Assembly (NCBI RefSeq): GCF_000276665.1
Contig: NW_004955446.1
Location: forward strand, 9,284,818-9,348,817
Length of the DNA: 64,000 bases
From: Chinchilla lanigera
Lineage: Eukaryota > Chordata > Mammalia > Rodentia > Chinchillidae
Direction: 5' to 3'
In this document: positions 48,080 to 58,790 of the stretch, one piece after another
Layout: the number at the start of each line of letters is the position of its first letter
Position numbering within the stretch: position 1 is the first letter of the stretch
Notes under the pieces: generated by a model
What the model was told of the DNA's origin: nothing
Databases searched by the model: none
What the model saw: only the letters and a program-made list of their open reading frames with translations
Position numbers and translations under genes: made by a program

Positions 48080-48465
48080 GTCTTAGTCTGTTTTCTGTTC
48101 CTAATAGCACAATCCCACAGTTCAGAAAAGTTATAAAGAAAAAAGGTTTAATTTGGCCCAAGGTCAATGGGCTGCATTTAGTGCTGGCCTTTCTGCTGGC
48201 CAGGTCCTAAGAGGCTACGGAGCCTCACATGGCAAAAGGCAGGGGGTGTGCACATCTCTCTGATTTTTCTTTTTATAAATCTACCCATATTCAATCCTGG
48301 GGACTCCACTCTGATTAATTTATTGAATCCTAACTGCACCCCAAAGGTCTTACCTCAAAATACCATAGCTGGATTAATTTTCCATCCTTTTATACAACAC
48401 AATGAGAATCCAACTCCACCATGAGCTTCAAAGAGGACAAACTTTACTCAAACTACAACTCTATT
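48080..48465 (-). mobile_element. MST/THE1-type MaLR LTR (antisense)
   Basis: 'cttagtctgttttctgttcctaatagcac' and 'aaaagttataaagaaaaaaggtttaattt' are close to the reverse complement of the MST/THE1 3' end. It lies about 145 bp from the preceding LTR in the same orientation. Confidence 0.8.
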
Positions 48466-50494
48466 CCCATATTAAGTCTCCTTGGTGAGCTTGCCTTCCT
48501 CAGGTACCTATGAATGGAGTGAATACTGGTTCCTAGTCTGCTGCTCTCTCACTGGGAATCCTCTCCTGCACACCTTTTTTGGCACTCCCAGAATTCTGGT
48601 TATCATCATAAACACAGTAGCTTGTGTTTAACATTCACACTGATGTTAATCAAACTGTATTGTAATTGCCTCTTTGACAGGATATTGTTTTGAAATATTA
48701 ATTATAATTTTCCTTCAGCCCATGCCTGTCACGTTTTTTATTCATTCTGCTTTCCTTTCATGTAGTGAGCAGGTTTGCTTTTGGAGAGGAAATGCTTTTG
48801 AATTGATAATATGAATTTTAACCAAAATTTCTTAGAATATAGAATTAATGACAGGAAACCCTAGGCCAGAAGGAGTTAATAGATTTACAGTAGATTAGGA
48901 AGAAACAATAATGAGCCCATCTCCACCGAAGATTGTTTTGGACCACATGTGTAGTGGGTGAGAAATCAGTGGAGAAATAATGAAACAGAAGAGTGTCCCT
49001 GAGAAGTTTGTAGAGACCAGAGCCTGAATGTGGTCTTTTATTTAAAAGGGATCATTTTCAAGTCCAATTAGAAACCAAGGAGAAGATGAATTAGCATCTT
49101 CTGAAGGTCGTGGATATATTAGTTCAGGTCTCTTGTCTCAATGCTATTGAGAAAGAAGTAGCTAAGTAGTAGCTTTATTTTTAAAAATTAATTTACAGCC
49201 AGGAGGATATTTCTGAAGAGTGACAGTAGAGGTGTATTCTTGCTAAAATTTGCTGGATGTAGTTTAGTCATAGGAACTTCAGAATGACCAGGAAATAGAT
49301 GTAGTCTTTCTGGGTTTCTGCCACTGATGAGACCTTTATCAGTTTTTATTCGTGTATCTGAATGTAAGCAAGAGTCTAAAAATATAGACTTTATAACATT
49401 TCAAAGAAGATCTTTATGTGAGCTCTGTTGAAATAAATTTCTAATGCTTATTTCAATTATTTATTAAATACATTATTGGGGCATAAGTTTGTAAAGTGTG
49501 GTGATGTATTAACTTACCTGTTACCCTCCATCACAGTTCACTAAAGGTCAGGAATTTGCTGTATGTGTTTCCATGTGTACCAAGAAATGAACAATACAGA
49601 AGCCACTTGAAAACATGTGCTGAGAATGTAACTGGAAGTTCCTTAATTTATTATTATTTTTCCTTAGTTTTGCTTTCTTCCATGCTACTGGCTTTGGCCA
49701 TATTCGTAAAGGGCCATTCTGTCACCGAGTTTAGTGCAGGATGCTAATTTGACCCTGTGCATCATTCTGAGACCATTTCACTGAGTTTACTCTCAGCACA
49801 GACTTCTGGAAATGGTCCTGTGAGGTATATTTGGAAGAAACTCTATGGAATTAGAGGCATTGACACATGTAGGATGCTAAGGAATCTCCGAATTATTCAT
49901 GGATGTGCCGTGATGGGACTAGATTGCTAGTTGGGTACTTCACTCTTTCCTGAGACCCTGGTCAAAGTGCAAAGCACCGCAATCATCACCGCACCGAGCA
50001 CCACGCATTAAGTGATGTCCACATCACTCACACAGTCGACCCACGTGTTTTCCCTGTTGACTGCTCCTTTCCTAGACTGTGGCAGTGAGTTGTTAACATG
50101 ATCACTGACCACAGGCTTCTGATACAGGAACAGATGGCCTTCAGGTAGCAGAGATGACTTTTTAAAACCTGAGCAACTCTTGACCTATATCCTAGGCCTC
50201 TGTCGTTCTAAAACACTGTCAGTCAGGTCAGATAAAATGCTCACTTTCTTAAAATGTAATAAATATTGTAAGTTAGTCCTATGCTTAAGTATAAATTCAT
50301 ATGTTGGATACTTATAGCTCTAGCTAAAAATGTATTCATTCTGCCTCCAGTTCATATTAGTGTTGCCCCTGGGATTGGTTGGTGAAAGGGGAGATTACAG
50401 GAAATGAAAACAGATGTTGGAAGATCAAAAGTGAACAGACAGTGGGAGGGTATTTTTCAAAAATTCACCAGTCTAAGAAATTCAGGAATATAGT
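48466..50494. other. Intergenic sequence below the RAB3C 3' region
   Basis: AT-rich. A possible L1-tail remnant lies near 49450-49520. Nothing else was recognised. Confidence 0.4.
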
Positions 50495-50514
50495 CTCTTA
50501 GATATTTATTGTAA

Positions 50515-50520
50515 TCTTCA
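50515..50520 (-). promoter_or_regulatory. Candidate distal polyadenylation signal AATAAA
   Basis: AATAAA reads on the minus strand near the low-coordinate edge of the repeat-poor block below RAB3C. Recognisable MaLR, SINE and LINE pieces become frequent again below about 50 kb. It is one of several such hexamers and was picked only for its position, so it is a weak call. Confidence 0.25.
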
Positions 50521-53500
50521 AAAAATAATACAAGGTAAACTCAAAGAACAAAACCCACTTTCCATACAGAATTCACATATAAACTTAATATCTAATAGAG
50601 CACATACCATTTTTACACAATTAATTTCAATAAAGATAAAACTTCACAATGTGAATACATTTTATAGCTTTAAACCCAGACAAGAGCTCCTGTGGACACA
50701 TTAAGAGTCACAATATTCGCTATGCAGCAGTAGTTTTCAACTAAACATCACAATCACTATATGAAAGCATTAAGCTGTTTTCAATATTTTCTCAAGAAGA
50801 GATCCACAGCGCAGTCACTGAGAAGGAGCCCAAAGTGCCCGGTCACAAGGGGGATCTTTATCACGTGTTTCCTAATTCCCTTCTTAGGAAACATGGAGCT
50901 TCAGAAAAATCTCTGGGTACACATCTGCATGGGTGACATTAGGTTAAATAATGTCTCAAGGTTTGGTACACTGGCAAATGTCTACATTAATTGCTCTAAT
51001 GTGGCTTAAAAGCAATTGGGTTTCAGGGTTCATTGTGAGGCAGCTCTGCACAGAGGAGCGTGATGAAATAGCAGCTTGTCTTCCAAATGGAAACCAAAAT
51101 GCAGGGAGCTAAGCTGGGGCAATTAGAGGTTTTTCAGAGGGTCACTCTGGTTGTTTTGAGAAAACAGTGATCTATAGCTGCCAAATCTCCTTCCATTCAC
51201 AGGGAATGTACTGTGGTCTCTCCCACTTATCGGCCTGGCACCGTCTTCTCACTATCTAATTCTTTCTGGGATTATATGTGACCTCATCAGTGGAGCTGCT
51301 CCTCACTCTTCCAGTTCCTAGAGGTTCCCAGCTCTGTGCTCCTGTATTCTGACATAACCTAGCATTTAAATTACACCTTGCATTTCTTTCCTTACTCCCA
51401 TTAGAGACAGGAGCTATGCCTCTTCCACATTTGATTCCCATAGTAACGAGTACACAGCATTCAATAATGATGTGACAGCAAACAAAACATTTAACCACAC
51501 TTTTAAATAATCATCCTAATGTTGGCTACTTGCTTACATTTTTCTTTCCTTTAAAAAAATTTGGCACAAAGTTGTCACTAATCTCTGTCTTCCTCATCTT
51601 CCCTTGACCTCTTCAGTAGGTTTAGAGAGCTGAGTACAACTTTCAGTCACAGTTCAGTGTGGGCCATACACTGGCCACACGGCCCAAAGCCATTTCGTAG
51701 GGTTGGCACATCCTCACACGTCAATTTCCAGTCAAGGGCCATAGAGAGAACCGAAGGCAGTGTCACATGTACAGACTTCCACAGCTCTCAGAACGAGCTG
51801 CACTTCAACGTTATAAATGAATACGCTGCAACTTGTTTTTCTTCCTAGGTGTATCACAGCTTACCCTGATAACTAAAGGAAAAGAAAAAACCCAACAACA
51901 GAATAACATGTTTGAATGTGGCTTTACTCTAAAAGTTGAAATGGCAAGTAAGAATTTAAATTGTTGACCTACATTAACCTTCATACGCATAATTATGTAG
52001 TTTTTAGCAATCCAGAAATTAGGTGTTCATTTTTGCATCTCAGAGAAGTTTTGGGCCAACAATTGTGTGTTTAACCAAAGGGGTTCAGGAATGTATAGAT
52101 AAGGCTATGATAACATGCCAAAGTGAATTAAGGACGCTGAGTTTTCTTCCATTATCACCAGTGTGGACAACTGAGAATCAAAAGTGAATATATAACATCA
52201 GTATAATCTAAAAAGACATTGATATGTTAAGATTCCCATTGTTGACTGTTAAATCTGCAAACAAAGCCCAAGGTTGAGTAACAATAAAATGTACATACAA
52301 ATACAAGAATGGAAATTCTTAGTAGACAGAACATGTGATTGATGTTTTTGAGAAGAAAAAAAGTGACTTCCTTATATGCATATTTTTTCTTAGGTATATA
52401 AATTAGTTGCTAAGTACACTCATAATAAGCTTAAGGAGAATTATGAATTATAGAAGGGAAGGCTCTTATAAAATAAGCTCACAGTCATTCTTCTGGAAAA
52501 TAAAACTCACAATTTCAATATGTAAAATTGACACATAGTTGCAGATACTAAACATTTGGTATTCTAAGAAAAAATTACTTTAAATTAGGCACAGAGGAAT
52601 TTCACATGACACCAATAAGATATTTACTGTATAAATTGCACCACTAGACAAATACGGCTACAAGAATTCATTTGAATAAGCACACAGCCATCGAAGTATG
52701 TCACACGTTCATTATAATTCACTCTTTCACACTAGTTTATATACACTGAGTAAGTCATTAAATATTGCACTTATTGGCCCATGAACCCTCAATTCTGAGG
52801 TTTTGAAAAATAGAAAAAAAGTCTATTTTTAGAACATATTTCATGCAACATTTAAGACATTTCAGTTCTACAAACACCATTAAATAGTTGTACATTTGGA
52901 CAGTCCAACTGTATCACGTCACATCTGACATTAACAATATATTAACAGGAATTACAGGACAGTTCTCATTCAGCACACCTCCTAGGGATGATGAGATTAT
53001 GTGTGGGAAGTCATCACAGTGACACAGCAGACATCCCCAGACTTCACTTTGACAAAGACTATGGAACCAACAGTCAGATGTAGGTCATGCTTATGTCCCT
53101 GAAAAGCCAGTTTTCTATCTGTCTCATACACCACCTGCATCTGTAAGAACAGCATTCACGAAACTAAGCAATCCTTAGCTCCAAACAACATGGTATGGAA
53201 ATATTTTATTAAGTGACAAAGCCACAGCCAACTCTCAGTTGTCCACAGTGAAGGGAGATATGAACACAGGTAAATGAAATACATTGGTAACTCCCAAAGG
53301 CAACAATAGTTGCTGAAAGGAGATAAACGGTGAAACTTGAGTCTCAATTCCTTTTCTTGGTTTTGTTGTTCCATGAGGATAGTGCTTTAAAAATGAAATG
53401 ATTTAAAAAAAAATCAGGAAATAGGACAGAAAGACACAAAGAGAAAGTTCAGTTTGTCCACTAGCCAGGTGATCTGATCTTAACACTCAAGCTCTGTGTG

Positions 53501-56500
53501 AGGCTTTGAAACCATTCATTTCTACTGTCTAGAGTGCTTGCAGAATGTATTTTCTCTCCACCCTCTCTGTTTAATGGGGATCCATACAGGCATAGACCTG
53601 GACTAATAGAATCAGTGTGAAGAATCTATTTCACAGTCCTTTTAAAACAAGATGTGAGTTTCAGTTGGCACGTAGCAAATGCTCCCTTTTCCTTAGCATG
53701 GAGAAAGCACCATAGATGGAATTTTCCCTTTACTAAGAAAGGTATCATTGGTTGTAAGTGTGTGTTGGGAATTGTAGCACTGTGTGGCCCAAGAGCAAAT
53801 ATTTCCATCGACCAAAGGGAACCATGATTTAACTAGTGTGTTGAGCATTTCTAGGCAGGTTTTAAAAATGCATTTATTTATGAAATACCCATAGCAATAG
53901 TTAAATACATTTTCGGTAAATCTCATCAATCTGTTTGTGCCCCCTTAGGGGATACTGTATTTCTAGAATCTATGGCCTTTTAGGGGTAAAGACATTTTTG
54001 TGGGGGTGGTTTGGTCATTAACATGATCTTCTATTCAATTTGTTCCAGTGAATTCAGGGATAAAATAGGCTGATGTCTGCAACTAACTTTGGTCAAAAAT
54101 TCATGTAAAATAGAAAGCAATCCAAAATACTGGCCCTAATATTAAAAGGTTTAGTACATCAGCAAGATGTCAACATTTTATTGGCAAACTATTAAAGGGC
54201 AGGTAGCGTTCACAAACAGGAAGAGGTGAGTGGAGCTAGAGAGGCTGCATTTAACAAAGTGGTTAGCAAGGCCATGTGAGCATGGCTTCTCAATACACAC
54301 CCAAGAACAGAGTGACAGGGACCCTCATGCAATCTGTCATTTAGAGAGAAAGGGTTCATCAGACAGACTGGCTAGCTCCCACATATGCTGCACCAAAAAC
54401 ATCTGATTGAGCATTCTGACCATGCCATGAACATTATCAACAGACTAATTTGTTGGTCTAAAATAGTGTTGGCCATGATGTTAGGATTGATGCCACAGTT
54501 TTTCACATGCAGCTGCTACCTCGTCTTGGTAGAGTTTGGATACATTTTTAATACAGGTCCACAAATACTACACAGTTAACTAAAAGATTGTAGGACAACC
54601 TCAGCCATGCACTCAGATACATATGGATAAAACACATCACAGTGAACCATTGATTATGAATTAATGTTGCTTCATGGAAATTCAGTTAATAATAGAATGC
54701 ATTTTGATATTTCAAAAGACCATTGTATACCTGAATGTCTATCAGCAAAGCTGTTACAATTGGAAGTTTAAATTGGCTCATAAACATGATTAATGTGCTA
54801 AATAAACAAAAGACCTATAATTGATCTGGGTAAGAATGAAGGGAAATATACATTTGTTTACTGAGTGCATTGTTATCGTCTATAATTTGAGTTGTAATTT
54901 TGTTGGATTTATATTTTACATTTATCATCACAATGCTACAGCTTTCCAAAAATGAAGGCATCACTACAGCCCTTTTTCCAAATAAAAATCTTAGCATTTT
55001 TTTACCAGGTAGCAAAAGATACTGAATTGAAAGTGACCCAAAGGGGGAACTATGTGAACCTCTTACTTCTTAAAGTCATTAGAAGTTCATGATGGCAGTA
55101 GAAGCTGCTTAGTGGGGATAACAACAATGAACTGATTCATTGTTTTGAAGTAATTCTTCTGAGCCCATGGATGTGAAGCCAGTGGTTAACCTATCATCTT
55201 AGGGCTTAACAACACCTCATGCACCTTCTGTGCCCATTCATATTCCCAAAGTTTGCAATGCTGATTCACTCCACAGACGACTAATTCAATGAAACAATTT
55301 TTCATCCAATTTCTCACTTGCATTAGGAAAGGGAAGGGATGTACTAACACCAAAGTTCTTGGAAGCATCTCCATGAAGTAGTCAGGGTTTATTCATAAAC
55401 CTATTTTGAGAAGTGGGGGTGGCCAGGTGATGTGTAGCAGGGGAAGAGAAAAATCATTCTTGAATTTCTAATTTAACTACATCAAAGAGAACAAGAGATG
55501 ATGTCCAGGATTTACAAACTAACACATATTTTTAAAATGTGTCTTGTTCCTTTAAATAAAAATTTAGTTAGGTCATTGGTGAAAAGATGACCTGTAGACA
55601 TTTAGGTTGTCGGCAAGTGGAGGGGTAGTGTGTATGTGTGTACATATGTCTAGTGGCCAAAAGGCTGGAAAACCTTGGGCAAAGTGCTACAATTTGTAAA
55701 TAATTCAACTCAATGCCAATAGAAGCTCACTTAACGAACCCTAGGCTGTTTTCTCTATTTGCCAAATTTTTACTTTAAAGGCAAGATATCTGGATGCAAT
55801 TATGAGTAAAGAGCATTCTTTCTCTGTCAGGAATAGAGGTGCTCTGTTTTTGAACTCTCTGATAACTGTTTCTGGAAACTTCATTGAGTTACTTGGAATG
55901 AAATTCACAGCAGAATGGGTGCTTCAGAACTGAGAATCAATTAGGAAGGCTCTACTCCCATGGGGTTTGAAAAGGACAAAGTATTGGGTGTTCCTTTGCA
56001 GTAATGAGTAGGCCATTATTGTAGCACTCTTTCTGACCGGCACACAGAGAGGTCCAACTTTAGGACATTTGACAGTACAAGTGGGCACTTAATTCTGCTC
56101 TCCTGGTCCAAAGGTCAATTAATTCTAATAGCAATCAGTTCTTTGGGGAAAGAGTTTTCAAAGTTGGCTGTTTCCCTTTTTCACCCTTTCTCATTTTGTT
56201 TTCCACAGTAAAACAATATACATATTAAGGTTCATCTGAAATATCCGATCTAGGGCTTTTCCATGTGAGTTATGTATGGGACAGGGGCTATGAGGAAGAA
56301 AGAGAAGGATTTCCCACTTTTACTACCTCACAGTAGATGGGAAAAGTAAACTTAACAGCTTATTTCACTTAATATGGCCATGTTCTGGCTCAAGTTATAA
56401 AAGCACGATAATGTCATGCTAACAGACTACCACGGCAGGTCAATCTCTTCTTTATGCCCCCTGCTTATTTTTTCTCTTCATTTTAATTTCTGCATTTGTG

Positions 56501-57253
56501 AAGCTGGCTGCCCTATTAAAATCTAATAAAACATTAAATATTTTTTTCTCTATAAGTTAAGCTTGCCTTGCAGGGAGCCAAAGTAGAAATTTATGGTCAA
56601 TTAGTGAATCTGAAACTAAGAAGATGAGAAATAACATGGATATGCTTAAAACACTCCAAGTGCTCTTCACCATAATTTTCATCTTTTATGTTATTAATAG
56701 TGTGTGGGGGCTATTTCCCTGACTTATGGAAGTATTTCTCCAGAGATATATTTATATTTATTTTTCTATCAAAACTTTTGCATAATAACCTTGCAACCTA
56801 TATTTTTACGAAAATCTTTCCTATTTTTGAAAAGAAAGGGAAACATTTAATATAATGACCAAGAAAAAAAAGGAAGCCCACCTAATGGAACTGTCCTCAT
56901 AAATTTGCTGAACATTACCTGCTGCCCTCCTAAAATCCTAGCTGTAAATAACGCTAGACATTGACGTAAATCCTGAGTTCCCCGCCGGTGCTCTACAAAG
57001 GTCGTGGAAATTGTTGTTTGCTTGCTATTTATACATGTCTTCAGGATATCTGGGATAAAAATATGGATGCTCAAAAATTTTTCTGGTTCTCTCAAACTGG
57101 TATTAATCCTAAATGCTTCTATCGCTCTCAGCTCTGAAGCTGTTTAATGTAAACATTTTTAGTGACATATAGGCGATATGCGTGATTGAAAAAATTTTGT
57201 ATGAAAATCATCTTCAAATTGGGATCCAATGAAATATTACTCAAGTAGCTTCT

Positions 57254-57514
57254 TGTTGGGAGCCGCTGAAGCTGGAAAATAATTACACGTGCAGGATAAA
57301 GCCAGCCTAAAATCACGGGAGCTCCTCGGAGTAAACAAGCCCCTCCAAGTAAACAAGCCTTTGTAACTTGTTAACTGGTTGCTGGGCAGCGAGACAAAAA
57401 TTAACCAACCTCTCCCGGGTATAAAACGCTTTACTGTTTGGGGGCAGTCCTTTTTCTCATACCCATCGCCGTTTCTCTCCGGGGTACAACGAGAGACCAA
57501 CGAGGTTCTCTACA
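57254..57514 (+). mobile_element. Solo LTR of a class II (ERVK/IAP-like) endogenous retrovirus
   Basis: This 261-bp element starts TGTTGGGAGCCG, as rodent IAP-type LTRs do, and ends TACA, giving the canonical TG...CA termini. It is flanked by identical 6-bp direct repeats GCTTCT (57248-57253 and 57515-57520), the duplication length typical of class II ERVs. A TATAAAA box is at 57420-57426. No internal retroviral sequence remains, so it is a solo LTR left by LTR-LTR recombination. It is antisense to RAB3C, about 1.06 kb past the stop codon. Family assignment rests on the first bases and duplication length and was not checked against a library. Confidence 0.85.
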
Positions 57515-57656
57515 GCTTCTAAGTAGGTAGAAGAACATAGTTGAGGTTTAATCATGGGGCAGTGTTTGGGGAAGCAAATCAACATCCTACAGGAATAGGA
57601 GCCCTAACAAGCTTCAACCTAATGCCTGTTTCCAGAGCTGGTGGTTTCCAGAAAAT

Positions 57657-57692
57657 GATGGTGGTGGTGGCGGCTGTGGTGGTGGCAGTGTG
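57657..57692. repeat. GGT-rich trinucleotide repeat (imperfect)
   Basis: Imperfect run of GGT/GTG units in the RAB3C 3' flank, producing valine-rich or threonine-rich spurious frames. Confidence 0.7.
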
Positions 57693-58511
57693 TGTTATGG
57701 GGATGGGGAGAATCATTAAAGAAATCTGGGAACACAGGCCTTGGAATTCCTCAGCCAGCATAACTGGCTTTCATTCAGTATACATCTGCTTGTTCAGTGC
57801 TCTAAAATATTCAGAAAGTTGGGGAGACTCATCGGAAAGTGCAGACCTGGGTAGGGTATTTGCTTATTTAACATATACACTAAAATTACTGTTTAAACCT
57901 ACTTCCAGTCAGGTCAATGTTAATGACTTAAGGAAACTTGTAAGGGCCTTAAAAACAATATTTCAATTTCTTTAAAGTCAGTGGTTTCCTTGGTTGTCAA
58001 TGAGTGGAAAATCGATACATTTCCTCATAGTGAACTATGACAGTGTCCCTAATCAAGAGCAAACACTCCCTTTGCTTTTCAGTTAAGAGGAAAGCAAAAG
58101 TCTCCTGATATACCCCACACACACATACACATAACAGCAATTCCTTCATCATCATCCTAACAAGTAAATAGCATAATTTGAATCTCTGACACACAAGTCA
58201 GTTGTCAATTATTCGTTGAGATCTCAGCAGTAGTGTAACTAAGAGAAAATTTGGAAAAAAGAAAAGAGCCTTTAAGACAAGTAAAAAACAAGTCACATGC
58301 AAGTACCAGATGTTTATAGATGGATAGTCCTTACGTATTTGAGATCACATATTTGCCACATATAAACAGAATCAATCTCCCAAGATTTGAATGCGTGTAC
58401 GGGCCATTGACATCAAAGACTTCCTTCAAATAATTATTAGGCAGTATAAGTGAAGGCTAATAGACCATTTATAAATGCTGTTTCTTGGCAACCAGAGCCC
58501 TCTGGAGCTGC

Positions 58512-58513
<2 letters not shown>

Positions 58514-58565
<52 letters not shown>
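58514..58565. repeat. (GT)26 / (CA)26 microsatellite just after the RAB3C stop
   Basis: There are 26 uninterrupted GT dinucleotides on the plus strand, read as (CA)26 in the RAB3C mRNA. The tract begins 5 nt after the TAA stop (58571-58573). CA repeats are known binding sites for hnRNP L and often vary in length between individuals. Confidence 0.97.
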
Positions 58566-58568
<3 letters not shown>

Positions 58569-58570
58569 CA

Positions 58571-58758
58571 TTAACAGCCGCAGTTGGGCTGTGGCGGAGG
58601 AGGCGTTTCTTTGAGTCTTGTGCTCTGCTTTGCGGCAGTGATGGCTGGGTCGCTCTCCAAACTCTCTGACATTTTGTCACAGATGATATCCACAAGGCGC
58701 TCAAATGTTTGCTTGACATTAATATTATCCTTGGCACTTGTTTCGAAAAACTCAAACC
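58571..58758 (-). CDS. RAB3C: RAB3C terminal coding exon (Rab3 small GTPase, C-terminal part)
   Basis: This exon encodes the last 61 residues of a Rab3 GTPase, a synaptic and secretory-vesicle switch that binds GTP and controls regulated exocytosis. The first two bases (GG) complete a glycine codon begun in the previous exon (phase 1). The frame then runs from [10 protein letters not shown] to a TAA stop at 58571-58573. ETSAK (residues 5-9 of the exon) is the G5 guanine-base loop. Next come the Rab3 segment [13 protein letters not shown], helix 5, and a hypervariable tail with a run of four prolines ending in Cys-Gly-Cys, the CXC double-geranylgeranylation signal for membrane anchoring. The ITAAKQ...[13 protein letters not shown] tail matches RAB3C rather than RAB3A, RAB3B or RAB3D, as recalled from family knowledge. 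The acceptor AG is at 58759-58760 behind a pyrimidine-rich tract. No break or frameshift is seen. Upstream exons lie beyond position 64000. Confidence 0.95.
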
Positions 58759-58759
58759 C

Positions 58760-58790
58760 TGGAGGAAACACACAGAAACACAGCTCGATC
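58760..58790 (-). other. RAB3C: Splice acceptor and polypyrimidine tract of the terminal RAB3C exon
   Basis: On the minus strand a tract rich in T and C (interrupted by G) leads into TTTCCTCCAG, with the AG at 58759-58760. The exon reads on immediately in the Rab3 frame. This fixes the exon start at 58758. Confidence 0.85.

Larger units (their letters stand above)
50495..58570 (-). other. RAB3C: Candidate long RAB3C 3' UTR and downstream flank
   Basis: Downstream of the RAB3C stop lie about 8 kb of AT-rich sequence in which I recognise no SINE, MIR, L2 or MaLR piece. The only clear insertion is a solo LTR at 57254-57514. That contrasts with the repeat-dense sequence below 50 kb and fits a conserved, long 3' UTR. 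Several minus-strand AATAAA hexamers occur (for example 53215-53220, 54177-54182 and 50515-50520). The most distal is taken as the possible end, but nothing in sequence alone fixes the cleavage site. The real UTR may be much shorter. Confidence 0.4.

Noticed and set aside
1..50494. PDE4D exons expected from synteny
   Set aside because: No phosphodiesterase-like coding segment was recognised. The PDE4D end probably lies beyond the window.
57237..57500. 87-codon minus-strand frame across the solo LTR
   Set aside because: It lies within the LTR, which is non-coding. No retroviral gene remains.
58426..58773. 115-codon minus-strand frame with a Thr-His run
   Set aside because: An alternative frame of the RAB3C exon read through the CA repeat.
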